Assembly: GCA_023512835.1 (NCBI GenBank)
Contig: CM042089.1
Location: 56,206,407 to 56,270,406, forward strand
DNA length: 64,000 nucleotides
Direction: 5' to 3'
From: Taxillus chinensis
Taxonomy: Eukaryota > Streptophyta > Magnoliopsida > Santalales > Loranthaceae
Shown one piece after another: positions 46,723 to 57,337 of this stretch. A program made the position numbers and the translations under genes. The notes under the pieces are model-generated. The model saw only the letters and a list, made by a program, of their open reading frames with translations, did no database searches and was not told the origin of the DNA. Numbering within the stretch: position 1 is the first letter of the stretch; every line of letters starts with the position of its first letter.

Positions 46723-47317
46723 GGAGGGCTTGAGTTTGAGTTTAGGGTTCTTGTGTTCCTTTCTGCAGTTCTGCCGCCTGAGAGAGAGAGAGAGCTAGAG
46801 AGAGAGAGGGAAGGGGAGTTCTTGGTTTCTTTGCCTGGAGCATCTTGCGTGGGGAGGACGGCGTTTGGCGCGGGAGCAAGGAAGATCCGCTTTAAGGTAG
46901 GGGTTCTGTTCTTCCTAAACCCTCCTCCGTCCTAGGGTCCCAGAGGCGATTCGGGTCATATCTGTATATATATTTATATGTAAATTCATATAGGTGTGAT
47001 CTCCTATATGAATGTTGGCCTTCAATGGCGTGTTGTTTGGATATATGTATATATGCCTGCCAAGTGTTTGACATAATGCCTGTGAGGTGTGCATGTTATG
47101 TGTTTGAGGTAATGCCTGTGAGGCCGTGCATGTTATGTGTTTGAGGTAATGCCTGTGAGGCCACGCACGTCCAGTGTGTTAGATTATGTCGTGTGTGGTT
47201 GGGTTTATGAGCTTGTGGATATATGCATGCTAAGTGTTCGATGTTATTCCTGTGTGACTGAGCATACTAAGTGTTTGATGTTATGCTCGTATGGCCATGT
47301 GTCTTTGCGTGTTTGCT

Positions 47318-47580
47318 TGTACACCCGGTGGTCGTGGAAGCCCGGACCGTTTTGTGGAACCCGGTGGGCTGTGGAAGCCCTGGGACTGTTTTGTGGAACC
47401 CGGTGGCCGTGGAAGCCCGGGACTGTTTTGTGGAACCCGGTGGCTGTGGAAGCCTGGGACTGTTTGTGGAACCCGGTGGTCGTGGAAGCCCGGGACTGTT
47501 CTTGTAACCCGGTGGTCGTGGAAGCCCGGGATCGTTATTGGAAACCCGGTGTTGTGGAAGCCCGGGAGTGTTTATGTACC
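47318..47580 (+). repeat. GTGGAAGCCCGGGACTGTTT minisatellite in LTR-A
   Basis: About seven units of 33-39 bp (CCCGGTGGTCGTGGAAGCCCGGGACTGTTTTGTGGAA, shown in the form CCCGGTGGTCGTGGAAG plus CCCGGGACTG). LTR-B has about five inverted units (52140-52330) and LTR-C only one. Open frames rich in Trp, Pro and Gly here are by-products. Confidence 0.88.
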
Positions 47581-48078
47581 AGCCCGTGTATGATTGCATT
47601 TGCTATTATAGCCTGTAATTACATCTGGTGGAATAATTGTAACACGACACAAGCACTTGTACACAAGGCATGTAGATATTAGGTGCATGGGATGGGTTGG
47701 GGAGACATGATCCCCATCGAGTTGTGGTTGCTCACCCCTCCTACCATGTTGTTTTCTTTACAGGAACCTACAGGCGTTAGGTGGGAACACCAAGGTGGAA
47801 GACCATCTCCATTTTATTGTTTATTTCAGTAATGTAATTTTATGATTTATGTAACCCCAGGGTGGGAAATGTACTAAGGGATTGAATTGTAATAAGGAAC
47901 ATGGTTGTTTTGTGAACCTTTGATATATGGAATTAAATAAAGATGTGGCTTGTTTGATTTATTGTAATTGTTAGACTTGTTTGTGGCATCCAGTAATCCA
48001 ACCCCTTTGCCCTCCGTGTGGGTGAATGGGGAGTCACGTACCGGTTTCCTCGGGTTGGAAATCCGGGGCGTGACAATA

Positions 48079-48089
48079 TGGTATCGAGC
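48079..48089 (+). promoter_or_regulatory. Degenerate initiator-Met primer-binding site
   Basis: TGGTATCGAGC, three bases after LTR-A. It matches the plant initiator-Met PBS except for a missing A. The inverted arm has the same form (GCTCGATACCA at 51648-51658), so the change predates the palindrome or is a family trait. Confidence 0.78.
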
Positions 48090-48289
48090 ATGGTCTAGTT
48101 GGCCTAGGGTAGTGGGCGGACTTGGTTATCTTGGGTCCTTTGGAGGAGCCTGGAGGGACGTGCCTGATCAACACGGTCCTCTTGGAGCCTCCAAGGTGTA
48201 CTTGGGGTAGTCCGGTCTTGTGGTAGGATTTGCATGCATTGGCATTAGGGCACTAGTTGCATTGGTTGTTGTATGTGAAGGTGTGGATA

Positions 48290-48332
48290 CCTGAAAAAAA
48301 ATAAAAAAAAAAATAAAAAAATAAAAAAAAAT
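48290..48332. repeat. A-rich tract in the left arm
   Basis: A run of AAAAAAATAAA-type sequence just inside the element, with a second poly-A tract at 48657-48684. The right arm lacks the first and has a TTTATTTATT tract at the second place (51101-51128), so these tracts changed after the arms formed. Confidence 0.8.
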
Positions 48333-49684
48333 AATTGTGATAAAAGAAAATATGAATAATGTGATAAGGCGTGAATCGTGCAACTCGATTTTATTTGAAG
48401 TACCTTGAGCATGACTACAAGGAAAGGTCCTTGTTTAGTTGAATCGTGTGTGCTTGTGGAATGGATGCTTGTGCAATGTGGTTTAATGAGAACCGAAATG
48501 TGTGCGGTGTGTGTAATTGCATGGATAAAGGGTTTGAACATGATAAAGTTTCAATTGTGCAACTCGAAATTTTGTGATGATTTGAGCATGGAAACATGGA
48601 AAAGAAATTGTGGAAGTGAAACGTGTGCTTGGAAACTTGAGGCTTGTGACCGTTAACAAAAAAAAAAAAAAAAAAAAAAAAAAATTAAATGTGATTTGTT
48701 TGGTGTTCGTGAATGGTTGAACATGTGATTTGCTTGGTACTTGTGTGAAATAAGCGTGGTTATGAGCAATGCAATGGAATGTAAAATTGGTATAATCTGT
48801 TAAATGTGAACCTATAGACTTGTATGGTAATAATGCGTGTTATAGCTTAAGCCGCTTAGTCGGTAGTGGTCTCGCGATTGTTGAGATTATGGAGTGATGA
48901 CCTAGAGCGCTGCCTTTTCGTGGAGCCAATGTCTCCGAAAATTGTGACCGGTACGACTATTGAGGTAGCAAAGAAGCCCGCCCCAGTGGGCAAGTGGGAG
49001 AGCTGCAGGATGTAAGTAATGAGGTTGGCATCTTAAGCCTGGTAATGCAAGAGTTGAGGGATGAGATTCGACAACCGATTAAGAGCGAGGTACGTCGAGA
49101 GCTATCAACCCCACATCATCGGGGGGATCTTGGGTGAAGATTAATTGAAGCATAGTTGTCCTGATCGGCAGAAAGGGGCTCAAGAGGTAGAGACCGGTTT
49201 CCCAAAGGGGTTGTTCTTGCAGTGGACAACCGGGACATTGGAAAGTAGGACATCTCCCGACAACTGTTTTGGTAAAACAAGTCATGGTGCTAGAAGACGG
49301 CTCAACGAGCTAGGGACAAAGCAAAATTCAAGTGAGGCTAGGAGGAGAGCATGGCGAGAACTTTCCTTAGTCACGGGTACGATTTTGATTCTCGCGTGTT
49401 AAGATTTCGTTTAGTGGTGGTATCATATTCCTTTAATGATAGTGATCGGTTGAGTCTCGTGCAGGATTAGGTGAGGCTGGGTGAACCTTTGATTGTTGCG
49501 TTTCTAGCAATTTGATTAAGACACTTGTGATAAAGGGGTATTTTATCTGGGTGGGCTCTTGAGCACTTGTTTTATGTTAGGTGAGGCTTAGAAGGTCGTT
49601 TGAGTTACCATTTTGGATGGACGTAGTTGGGGACCTACTAGAGAATAAATGAGTAAAATAAATAAATAAAATATATATATGATT

Positions 49685-50065
49685 GCCCGAAGTACGTGAG
49701 TATGTTGAACAAAACTACGTCATTCTAGGCATGGGTGAATTCACGCCAATTGTTTGAGGCCATCTACGAAACCTCTACTCACAAGAAAACACATTTCTAT
49801 TACTCAAGGTTGCCACGGCGGGGTCACACACTACCCACAAGCCACTAACTCATGCCTCCGGCCTCCTAGGCTAGCTAGGCCAGGAGGTAATCTCACCTAC
49901 GCTAGAGTATTAGGGGTAACACAAGAACATTTATTACTTTCCTCACACACGGGCGCCCAAAATTGACTACTACACAAAGATACGATTAACACTTTAGACC
50001 ATATTAAAACCACCAACTCTTTCCAACAATTGTTTATAACCATTAGTAATTTATTAGTCTTTTGG
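49685..50065. other. Spacer between the palindrome arms
   Basis: 381 bp present once. It begins with a U3-module scrap (ACAAAACTACGTCATT, then AATTCACGCCAATTGTTTGA at about 49736-49755) and continues with unassigned sequence containing CCTCCTAGGCTAGCTAGGCCAGGAGG, itself a near-palindrome (49857-49888). Confidence 0.7.
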
Positions 50066-51661
50066 TATCATATATATATTTTTATTTATTTTACTCATTT
50101 ATTCTCTAGTAGGTCCCCAACTACGTCCATCCAAAATGGTAACTCAAACGACCTTCTAAGCCTCACCCAACACAAAACAGTGGCTCAAGAGCCCACCCAA
50201 GTAAAATTAGTGGCTAGAAACGCAACAATCAAAGGTTCACCCGGCCTCACCTAATCCAAGACGAGACTTAACCGATCACTATCATTAAAGGAATATGCTA
50301 CCACCACTAAACAAGCAATCTTAACACGCAAGAATCAAAATCGTACCCTTGACTAAGGAAAGTTCGCCATGCTCTCCTCCTAGCCTCACTTGAATTTTGC
50401 TTTGTCCCTAGCTCGTTGAGCCGTCTTCTAGCACCATGACTTGCTTCACCAAAACAGTCGTCTGGAGATGTCCTACTTTTCCATAGACGCAACACTAGTA
50501 CTTCTTCCTGCCATACTCTCTTCCAATGTCCCGGTTGTCCATTGCAAGAACAACCCCTTTGGGAAACCGGTCTCTACCTCTTGAGCCCCTTTCGGCGATC
50601 AGGACAACTATGCTTCAATTAATCTTCACCCAAGATCCCCCCCGATGATGTGGGTTGATAGCTCTCGACGTACCTCGCTCTTAATCGGTTGTCGAATCTC
50701 ATCCTTCAACTCTTAAATTACCAGGCTTAAGATGCCAACCTCTCGCCATGATTATATCATTACTTACATCCTGCAGCTCTCCCACTTGCCCGACTGGGGG
50801 GGCAAGCTTCTTTGCTACCTCAATAGTTGTACCGGTCACAATTTTCGAGACATTGGCTCCACGAAAAGGCAGCGCTCTAAGTTATCACTCAATGATCTCA
50901 ACAATCGCGAGACTGCTACCGACTAAGCAACTTAAGCTATAACACGCATTATTACCACACAAGTCTATAGGTTCACATTTAACAGACTATACCAATTTTA
51001 CATTCCATTGCATTGCTCATAACCTCGTTTATTGCACACCATACCAAACAAATCACATGTTCCATCACGAACACCAACATTATTACATGTTTAATTTAAT
51101 GTCTTTATTTATTTATTTATTTATTTATTATTATTATTTTATTTTGTTAACAGTTCACAAGCCACAAGTTCCCAAGCACACAGTTTCAATTCCACAATTT
51201 CCTTTCCTTGCTTTCATGCTCGAATCATCACAAAATTTCAGAGTTGCACAATTGAAACTTTATCACGTTCAAACCATTTATCCATACAATTACACACACT
51301 GCACACATTTCAGTTCTCATTAAACCACATTGCACAAACAAGAATTCCACAAGCACACACACTCAAGTTGTCATAAAATCGAGTTAATCGAGTTGCACAA
51401 TTTAAAACATGTTCTTCATATTTTCTCTCACATGCTTTATCTTGGTTACCCACACAATCACACAAAGACAACAAATGCAACTAGTGCCCTAATGCCAATG
51501 CATGCAAATCCTACCTCAGGTCTGGACTACCCCAAGTACACCTTAGAGGCTCAAAGAGGACCGTGTTGATCAGGCACGTCCCTCCAGGTTCCTCCAAAGG
51601 ACTCAAGATAACCAGATCCGCCCATTACCCTAGGCCAACTAGACCATGCTCGATACCATAT

Positions 51662-53332
51662 TGTCACCCCCGGATTTCCAACCCGAGGAAACCGGTACGT
51701 GACTCCCCTTTTTACCCACACGGAGGGCAAAGGGGTAGGATACAACATACACTTCACATTTTATTTTCAGAGACCAAAATCACATAATTATTAAATTCAA
51801 ACCACATGCCTTTATTATGTTTCAAACTTCATTACGGAATCTCCCCATGGGGTTACAAGGCCTCAACAAAATTACATAACACAAATTACATAACATAAAC
51901 AAGAAAGTAAATAAGGTCTTCCACCTTGGTGTTCCCACCTAACGCCTTGTAGGTTCCTTGTAAAGAAAACAACATGGTAGGAGGGGTGAGCAACCACAGC
52001 TCGCAGGGATCATGTCTCCCCAACCCATCCCATGCACCCGATATCTACATGCCTTGTGTACAAGTCTTTGTGTCGTGATACAATTATTCCACCAGGATAT
52101 AGTTACGGGCCATGACAAAGAAACACAATCATACATGGGCTGGTACATAAACACTCCCTGGGCTTCCACAACCACCGGGTTCCACAAAAAGTCCCGGGCT
52201 TCCACAGCCACCGGGTTCCACAAAACGGTCCCGGGCTTCCACACCACCGGGTTCCATAAAACAGGTCCCAGGCTTCCTGACCACCGGGTTCCACAAAACG
52301 ATCCCGGGCTTCCCATGACCCACGGGTGTACAAGCAAACACGCAGCACACATGGCCATACAAGCATAACATCAAACACTTAGTATGCTTAGTCACACAGG
52401 AATAACATCGAACACTTAGCATGCATATATCCACAAGCTCACAAACCCACCACACAGGCATTTCCACAAACACATAACATGCACGGCCTCACAGGCATAA
52501 TTTCAAACACTTAAGGGGCATATACACATAACTATATTCACACAGGCTTTTCATCAAACATATAGCATATAGATCACGAACCACACCAAAATGCCACTGA
52601 AGGCCAACATTCATATAGGAGATCACACCTATATGAATTTACATATATATATATAAACAGATATGACCTAGAATGCGCCTAGGACCCTAGGACGGAAGGG
52701 TTTAGGAAGAACAGAACCCCTACCTTAAAGCAGCTCTTCCTTGCTCCCGCGCCAAACGCTGTCCTCCCCACGCAAGATGCTCCGCAGGCAACCAAGAACT
52801 CCCCTTCCCTCTCTCTCTCTAGCTCTCTCTCTCTCTCGCGGAACAGCAAAGCAAAGGAACACAAGAACCCTAAACTCAAACTCAAGCCCTCCTTATATAG
52901 ACACCATCCACATCAAAACGACGTAGTTTTGATTAAGTAAACCCAGGATCAAAACGACGTAGTTTTGATCACACAAGTTAGCACCTTTTCGCACCCATAT
53001 AGGCCAAAATACTCGGAATTTCAACATGGTCCTTTGGAGAAAGATCATTAGAATGACAAAACCAAGGGAACCATGCAAAAATACACACGCACGCCAATTT
53101 GCACGCCAATTTCCCAATTGGCGTGCAGCTCCAAATGCACTCAAACTTCACCACAAGTCTCCTTGCATCTTGTAGAGGCCTGAGGAGCAAAAATATGCTT
53201 GCACGTGAAATGGGTGAATTCACGTTCAGCTCCAAATGCTCTGAAATTTCTGTGGTAGATAGAGGACCTCATTCTAAGAAACTTTTGTTCTTGCACGCCA
53301 ATTGTTTGAGGCCATCTACTAGGTCAAAAGTA
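51662..53332 (-). repeat. LTR-B, truncated at its U3 end
   Basis: Inverse of LTR-A. Homology stops at GGTCAAAAGT (53332), equivalent to 46283 in LTR-A, so about 200 bp of the LTR start is missing. The promoter with two ACGT palindromes is at 52912-52933 and 52948-52969, and its TATA box at 52892-52899, on the minus strand. Confidence 0.85.
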
Positions 53333-53413
53333 CGTTGTGGTTAGCACGCCAATGATCCTCTCTCTCTCTCTCTCTCTCTCTCGACATGTTTGATCACACA
53401 TGCCTGATCAACA
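53333..53413. repeat. Junction of LTR-B and LTR-C with a (CT)13 tract
   Basis: CTCTCT runs from 53357 to 53382. The flanking text is unlike either LTR, except for the TAGCACGCCAAT phrase. The facing LTRs B (minus) and C (plus) form a second, tail-to-tail inverted repeat around this point. Confidence 0.7.
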
Positions 53414-55214
53414 TGGGACTTTTGAGAGGTGCATGTGCCAAGCGATAGCGTACATTTATGCCCTAGGAAGATGCTATGCGTTACAGGCGGTTTTAGTCGT
53501 TTTGGCTGATCTTGGAGCTCACTTTTGACCTAGTAGATGGCCTCAAACAATTGGCGTGCAAGAACAAAAGTTTCTTAGAATGAGGTCCTCTATCTACCAC
53601 AGAAATTTCAGAGCATTTGGAGCTGAACGTGAATTCACCCATTTCACGTGCAAGCATATTTTTGCTCCTCAGGCCTCTACAAGATGCAAGGAGACTTGGG
53701 GTAAAGTTTGGGTGCATTTGGAGCTGCACGCCAATTGGGGAATTGGCGTGCAAATTGGCGTGCAGGTGTATTTTTGCATGGTTCCCTTGGTTTTGTCATT
53801 CTAATGATCTTTCTCCAAAGGACCATGTTGAAATTCTGAGTATTTTGGCCTATATGGGTGCGGAAAGGTGCTAACTTGTGTGATCAAAACTACGTCGTTT
53901 TGATCCTTGGGTTTACTTAATCAAAACTACGTCGTTTTGATGTGGATGGTGTCTATATAAGGAGGGCTTGAGTTTGAGTTTAGGGTTCTTGTGTTCCTTT
54001 GGCTTGCACTCTCCGCCTGAGAGAGAGAGAGAGCTAGAGAGAGAGAGGGAAGGGGAGCTTGGTTGTTGCCGGAGCATCTTGCGTGGGGAGGACAGCGTTT
54101 GGCGCGGGAGCAAGGAAGATCTCGCTTTAAGGTAGGGGTTTCGTTCTTCCTAATCCCTCCTCTGTCCTAGGGTCCTAGGGGCGATTCCTGGTCGTATCTG
54201 TTTATATATACATATGTAATCCATATAGGTGTGATCTCCTATATGGATGTTGGCCTTCGATGGCGTATTGGTGTGATTTCCGAGGTTGGGTGGTTAGTGC
54301 ATGTTAAGTGTTTGATAAAATCTGGTGTGGATATGCCTGTATGAATATGCCTGTGTGTATGCTCGGAACGTGTTTGAAATAATGCCTGTGAGGCTATGCA
54401 TATTATGTGTCCGAAATAATATCTCGTGTGGCCGGGTTTGTGAGCCTGTGAATATATGCATGCTAAGTGTTCGACGTTATTCCTGTGTGACTAAGCATAT
54501 TAAGTGTTTGATGTTATGCCTGTATGGCCTTATGTCGTTGTGTGGTTGCTTGTACACCCGGTGGTTGTGGAAGCCCTGGGACCATTTTGTGTTAGCCTTG
54601 TGAGGCCGTGGAAACTTGGCCTGAAGAGGCGGTTAAATCACTTGGCCTGAAGAGGCGGTTAAATCACTTGGCCTGAAGAGGCGGTTAAATAACTTGGCCC
54701 GAAGAGGCGGTTAAATCACTTGTTGTTAATGTGTTAGCTTGTGTGGCGGTAGCAGATTGTAATTGTTGATGTGGTTGTTATTATGTCCGTTGAAATTATT
54801 GTAACACGACACCGCACTTGTACACATGGCATGTAGATGCTAGGAGCATGGGATGGGTTGGGGAGACATGATCCCTACCGAGCCGTGGATGCTCACCCCT
54901 CCTTCTATGGTGTGCTTTCTTGCAGGAACCTACAGGCGTTAGGTGGGAACACCAAGGTGGAAGAGTTCCATTTTGTGGCTTTGTTTTGTGTTATTTGCAT
55001 TATGTAATTTTGTTGAGGTATTGTAACCCCGGTGGGGAGATATTGTAATGAAGTTTGAAATATAATAAAGGCATGTGGTTTCAATTAAATAATTATATGA
55101 TTTTGGTTTCGAAAAGAAATGTGAAGTGCATATTGTATTCTACCCCTTTGTCCAAACCCGGATAAAGGGAGGGTCACGTTCCGGTCTCCTCGGGTTGGAA
55201 ATCCGGGCGTGACA
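53414..55214 (+). repeat. LTR-C, truncated at its U3 start
   Basis: It matches LTR-A from about position 95 onward and ends in GGGCGTGACA. It keeps the U3 module (inverted repeat at 53726-53751), ACGT palindromes (53883-53904 and 53920-53941) and TATA box (53953-53961). No PBS or internal region follows; LTR-D of element 4 adjoins directly. Confidence 0.85.
54615..54718 (+). repeat. 26-bp tandem repeat (four units) unique to LTR-C
   Basis: CTTGGCCTGAAGAGGCGGTT followed by AAATCA, starting at 54615, 54641, 54667 and 54693. It occupies the place where LTR-A has its 37-bp minisatellite. Confidence 0.93.
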
Positions 55215-55220
55215 ATTTAT

Positions 55221-57174
55221 GCCCCAATTTCCTTCCACTTGGAAATGAGTAGTGATCGCCCATGCCCGCACCCGAAGGGACAAGGGGTTGGTGCAAGCAC
55301 CTTAAAAGGACTTCTAGCACGGTCTTTGTCCCAAACCTGCACAATCAGGCTAACATGCCAAGGGGCATGCTCCTGTTCCCAAACCATGCACACAAACACA
55401 AATTGAATAACAACATCTCATTTTATTTCATTTCAAAGACTAAATGTTCATTACAACCCAGCCGGGGAAAAACCCCTATGAAGCCATCAATAAAACCAAA
55501 CCAAAATCCAAACACATAAAACCGGAGTACAACAAAGGAAATAATATAAAGCTTTCAGCCTCGGGGGCCTAGCTCCTCGACCTTCACCTACCGCCCGCTA
55601 AACCCTGCAAAAGAACAGTTTATAGGAGGGGGTGAGCAAACCACGGCTCGGTAGGGATCCGGTCTCCCCGGACCCGTCCCGTTGTACAACATGCATGATA
55701 TGTGTATGCTTGTGCTCGTGTCGTGCCTAAGGCTAACGCAAGCAAACATCACCCAAGTAAACACTCTTTACCCGAACCCGCAAGGGCGAGAGGACACCCC
55801 GCCACCACGGCGACATGACATACCACATTCAGGCGAATGTTGCATGGACACCAATGCAACATTTTCCACCCGAGTCGATATGGTCAACCACCTCCTCGGG
55901 CGCCATATCTACCCTCGGGAATGGGTGTAGACTTAGCCCACCGTCGTGAGTGCTACACCGAGACTCAGGACCACGTCCTGGCCAAATCTCAAAGGGGTCC
56001 AGCTATTGTGCCTGGCCCATATCTCGCTCAATCTCAAACAGATCAACGAACCAGCATAACATTACATCTCAACATGTAAACTCAAGCACATCATTTACAC
56101 TTTATCTCGGAAGGACCAACATGGTCAGATACAAGCCACACACATCAGCCTCATAGGCTTAAAATCAAATACAAATCAAACACAAGACACACCAGTCACA
56201 CAGGTATATCATCAAACACCCATATACAAGGTCTCACAGGCATCATATTGAATACATGGCATGCAGGCCTCACAGACATTTTATCAAACACATAGTGTGC
56301 GGACCTCTTAGACATTTCATCAAACACATGGTGGGCATAAACAAACCCGGAAAATCCTCAGGCCAAATTAACATCGGAATCAACAAAACATGCCACCGAA
56401 GGCCAACATCCATATAGGAGATCACACCTATATGGATTTACATATATATATATATAGGTGAACATCCTAAAACAGAGGAGAGTTAGGAGAACATGAACCC
56501 CTACCTCAGGCTTTTGTCCTAACCTCCACGCTAGACGACTCCCAACGACGCGAACCACCACGGCAACCGCCCGGAGATCTCTCTCTCTCTCTCTCTCTCT
56601 CTCGCAAAGGTGCAGCAAAGGGACACAAGAACCCTAAACTCAAACTCAAGCCCTCATTATATAGACACTACCCACATCAAAACGACGTAGTTTTGATTAA
56701 GTAAACCCAGGATCAAAACGACGTAGTTTTGATCACACAAGTTAGCACCTTTCCACACCCATATAGGCCAAAATACTCGGAATTTCAACATGGTCCTTTG
56801 GAGAAAGATCATTAGAATGTCAAAACCAAGGGAACCATGCAAAAATATGGTCGCACGCCAATTTGCACGTGAATTCCCAATTCACGTGCAACTCCAAATG
56901 GACTCCAAATGCTCTCAAACTTCACCCCTAGCCTCCTTGCATCATTTAGAAGACAACCACACTTGCACGTGAATTGGACCCATATCACGTGCACCTCACA
57001 TACACGTCCGTTTGGCCTGAAACTTCGTGGTAGATAGAGGACATCATTCTAAGCATCTTTCCTTTTGCACGTGAATTCATTTGAGCCCATTCACTAGGTC
57101 AAAATCTAGAAAAACTCTACTCGGAAGGCAAAACCGTGACTAACCGTGACTAACTCAAGGTACGGGTCCTTACA
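55221..57174 (-). repeat. LTR-D, 3' LTR of element 4
   Basis: About 1.95 kb. Sense start TGTAAGGACCCG at 57174. The other end aligns with LTR-E from GCCCCAATTTCC (55221), but the expected TGTCAC is replaced by AATTTAT. It holds the ACGT palindromes (56676-56697 and 56712-56733), TATA box (56658-56664) and the 11-bp inverted repeat (56865-56889). Confidence 0.88.
56658..56733 (-). promoter_or_regulatory. LTR-D promoter: two ACGT palindromes and TATA
   Basis: Same layout as in LTR-A, B and C: palindromes 36 bp apart, then TATATAATG-type TATA, then TTGAGTTTGAGTTTAGGGTT and a GAGAGA tract (56578-56602). Confidence 0.7.
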
Positions 57175-57195
57175 TCCTCTCCCCCTTAAGACTTT
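57175..57195 (-). promoter_or_regulatory. Polypurine tract of element 4
   Basis: On the minus strand TCTTAAGGGGGAGAGGA directly precedes TGTAAGGACCCG. The preceding phrase CGAGGACGAAAAG is shared with element 3. Confidence 0.88.
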
Positions 57196-57337
57196 TCGTC
57201 CTCGAAAAGAAAAGGTGGAATGAAAGAAAACAATCACAACCAAAGCATAGGCCTCTAACACCCTCTAGCACAAGATAAATTAATACACAACAAATCACAA
57301 ATTATTTCACACATTTATACACTCCATATGGTCATAA

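Larger units (their letters stand above)
46081..48075 (+). repeat. LTR-A, complete
   Basis: 1,995 bp, TGTAATGACCCG...GGGGCGTGACA. It carries the U3 module with GCACGCCAATT boxes, two ACGT palindromes, a TATA box, a GA-rich leader, and a 37-bp GTGGAAGCCCGG minisatellite in the U5 half. Confidence 0.9.
46081..53332. mobile_element. Palindromic (head-to-head) non-autonomous LTR element pair
   Basis: LTR-A (46081-48075, plus) is followed by internal sequence to 49684. After a 381-bp spacer, 50066-51661 is the reverse complement of that internal sequence, and LTR-B (51662-53332) is an inverted LTR. Arms of about 3.3-3.4 kb therefore face each other. They differ by small indels: for example, the right arm has about 40 extra bases near 50487-50527, and the left arm has extra bases near 49510-49540. 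Both arms carry the degenerate initiator-Met PBS TGGTATCGAGC next to the LTR end. No gag or pol was recognised; frames such as 49145-49402 have no known family. Confidence 0.88.

Noticed and set aside
47137..47682. 181-residue and overlapping Trp/Pro/Gly-rich frames on both strands
   Set aside because: Caused by the 37-bp LTR minisatellite, open in several frames at once, and lacking any domain.
49145..49402. A captured host gene in the palindrome arms
   Set aside because: The frame is partly preserved in both arms (RRRLNELGTKQNSSEARRRA) but has no recognised family, and indels break it in one arm.
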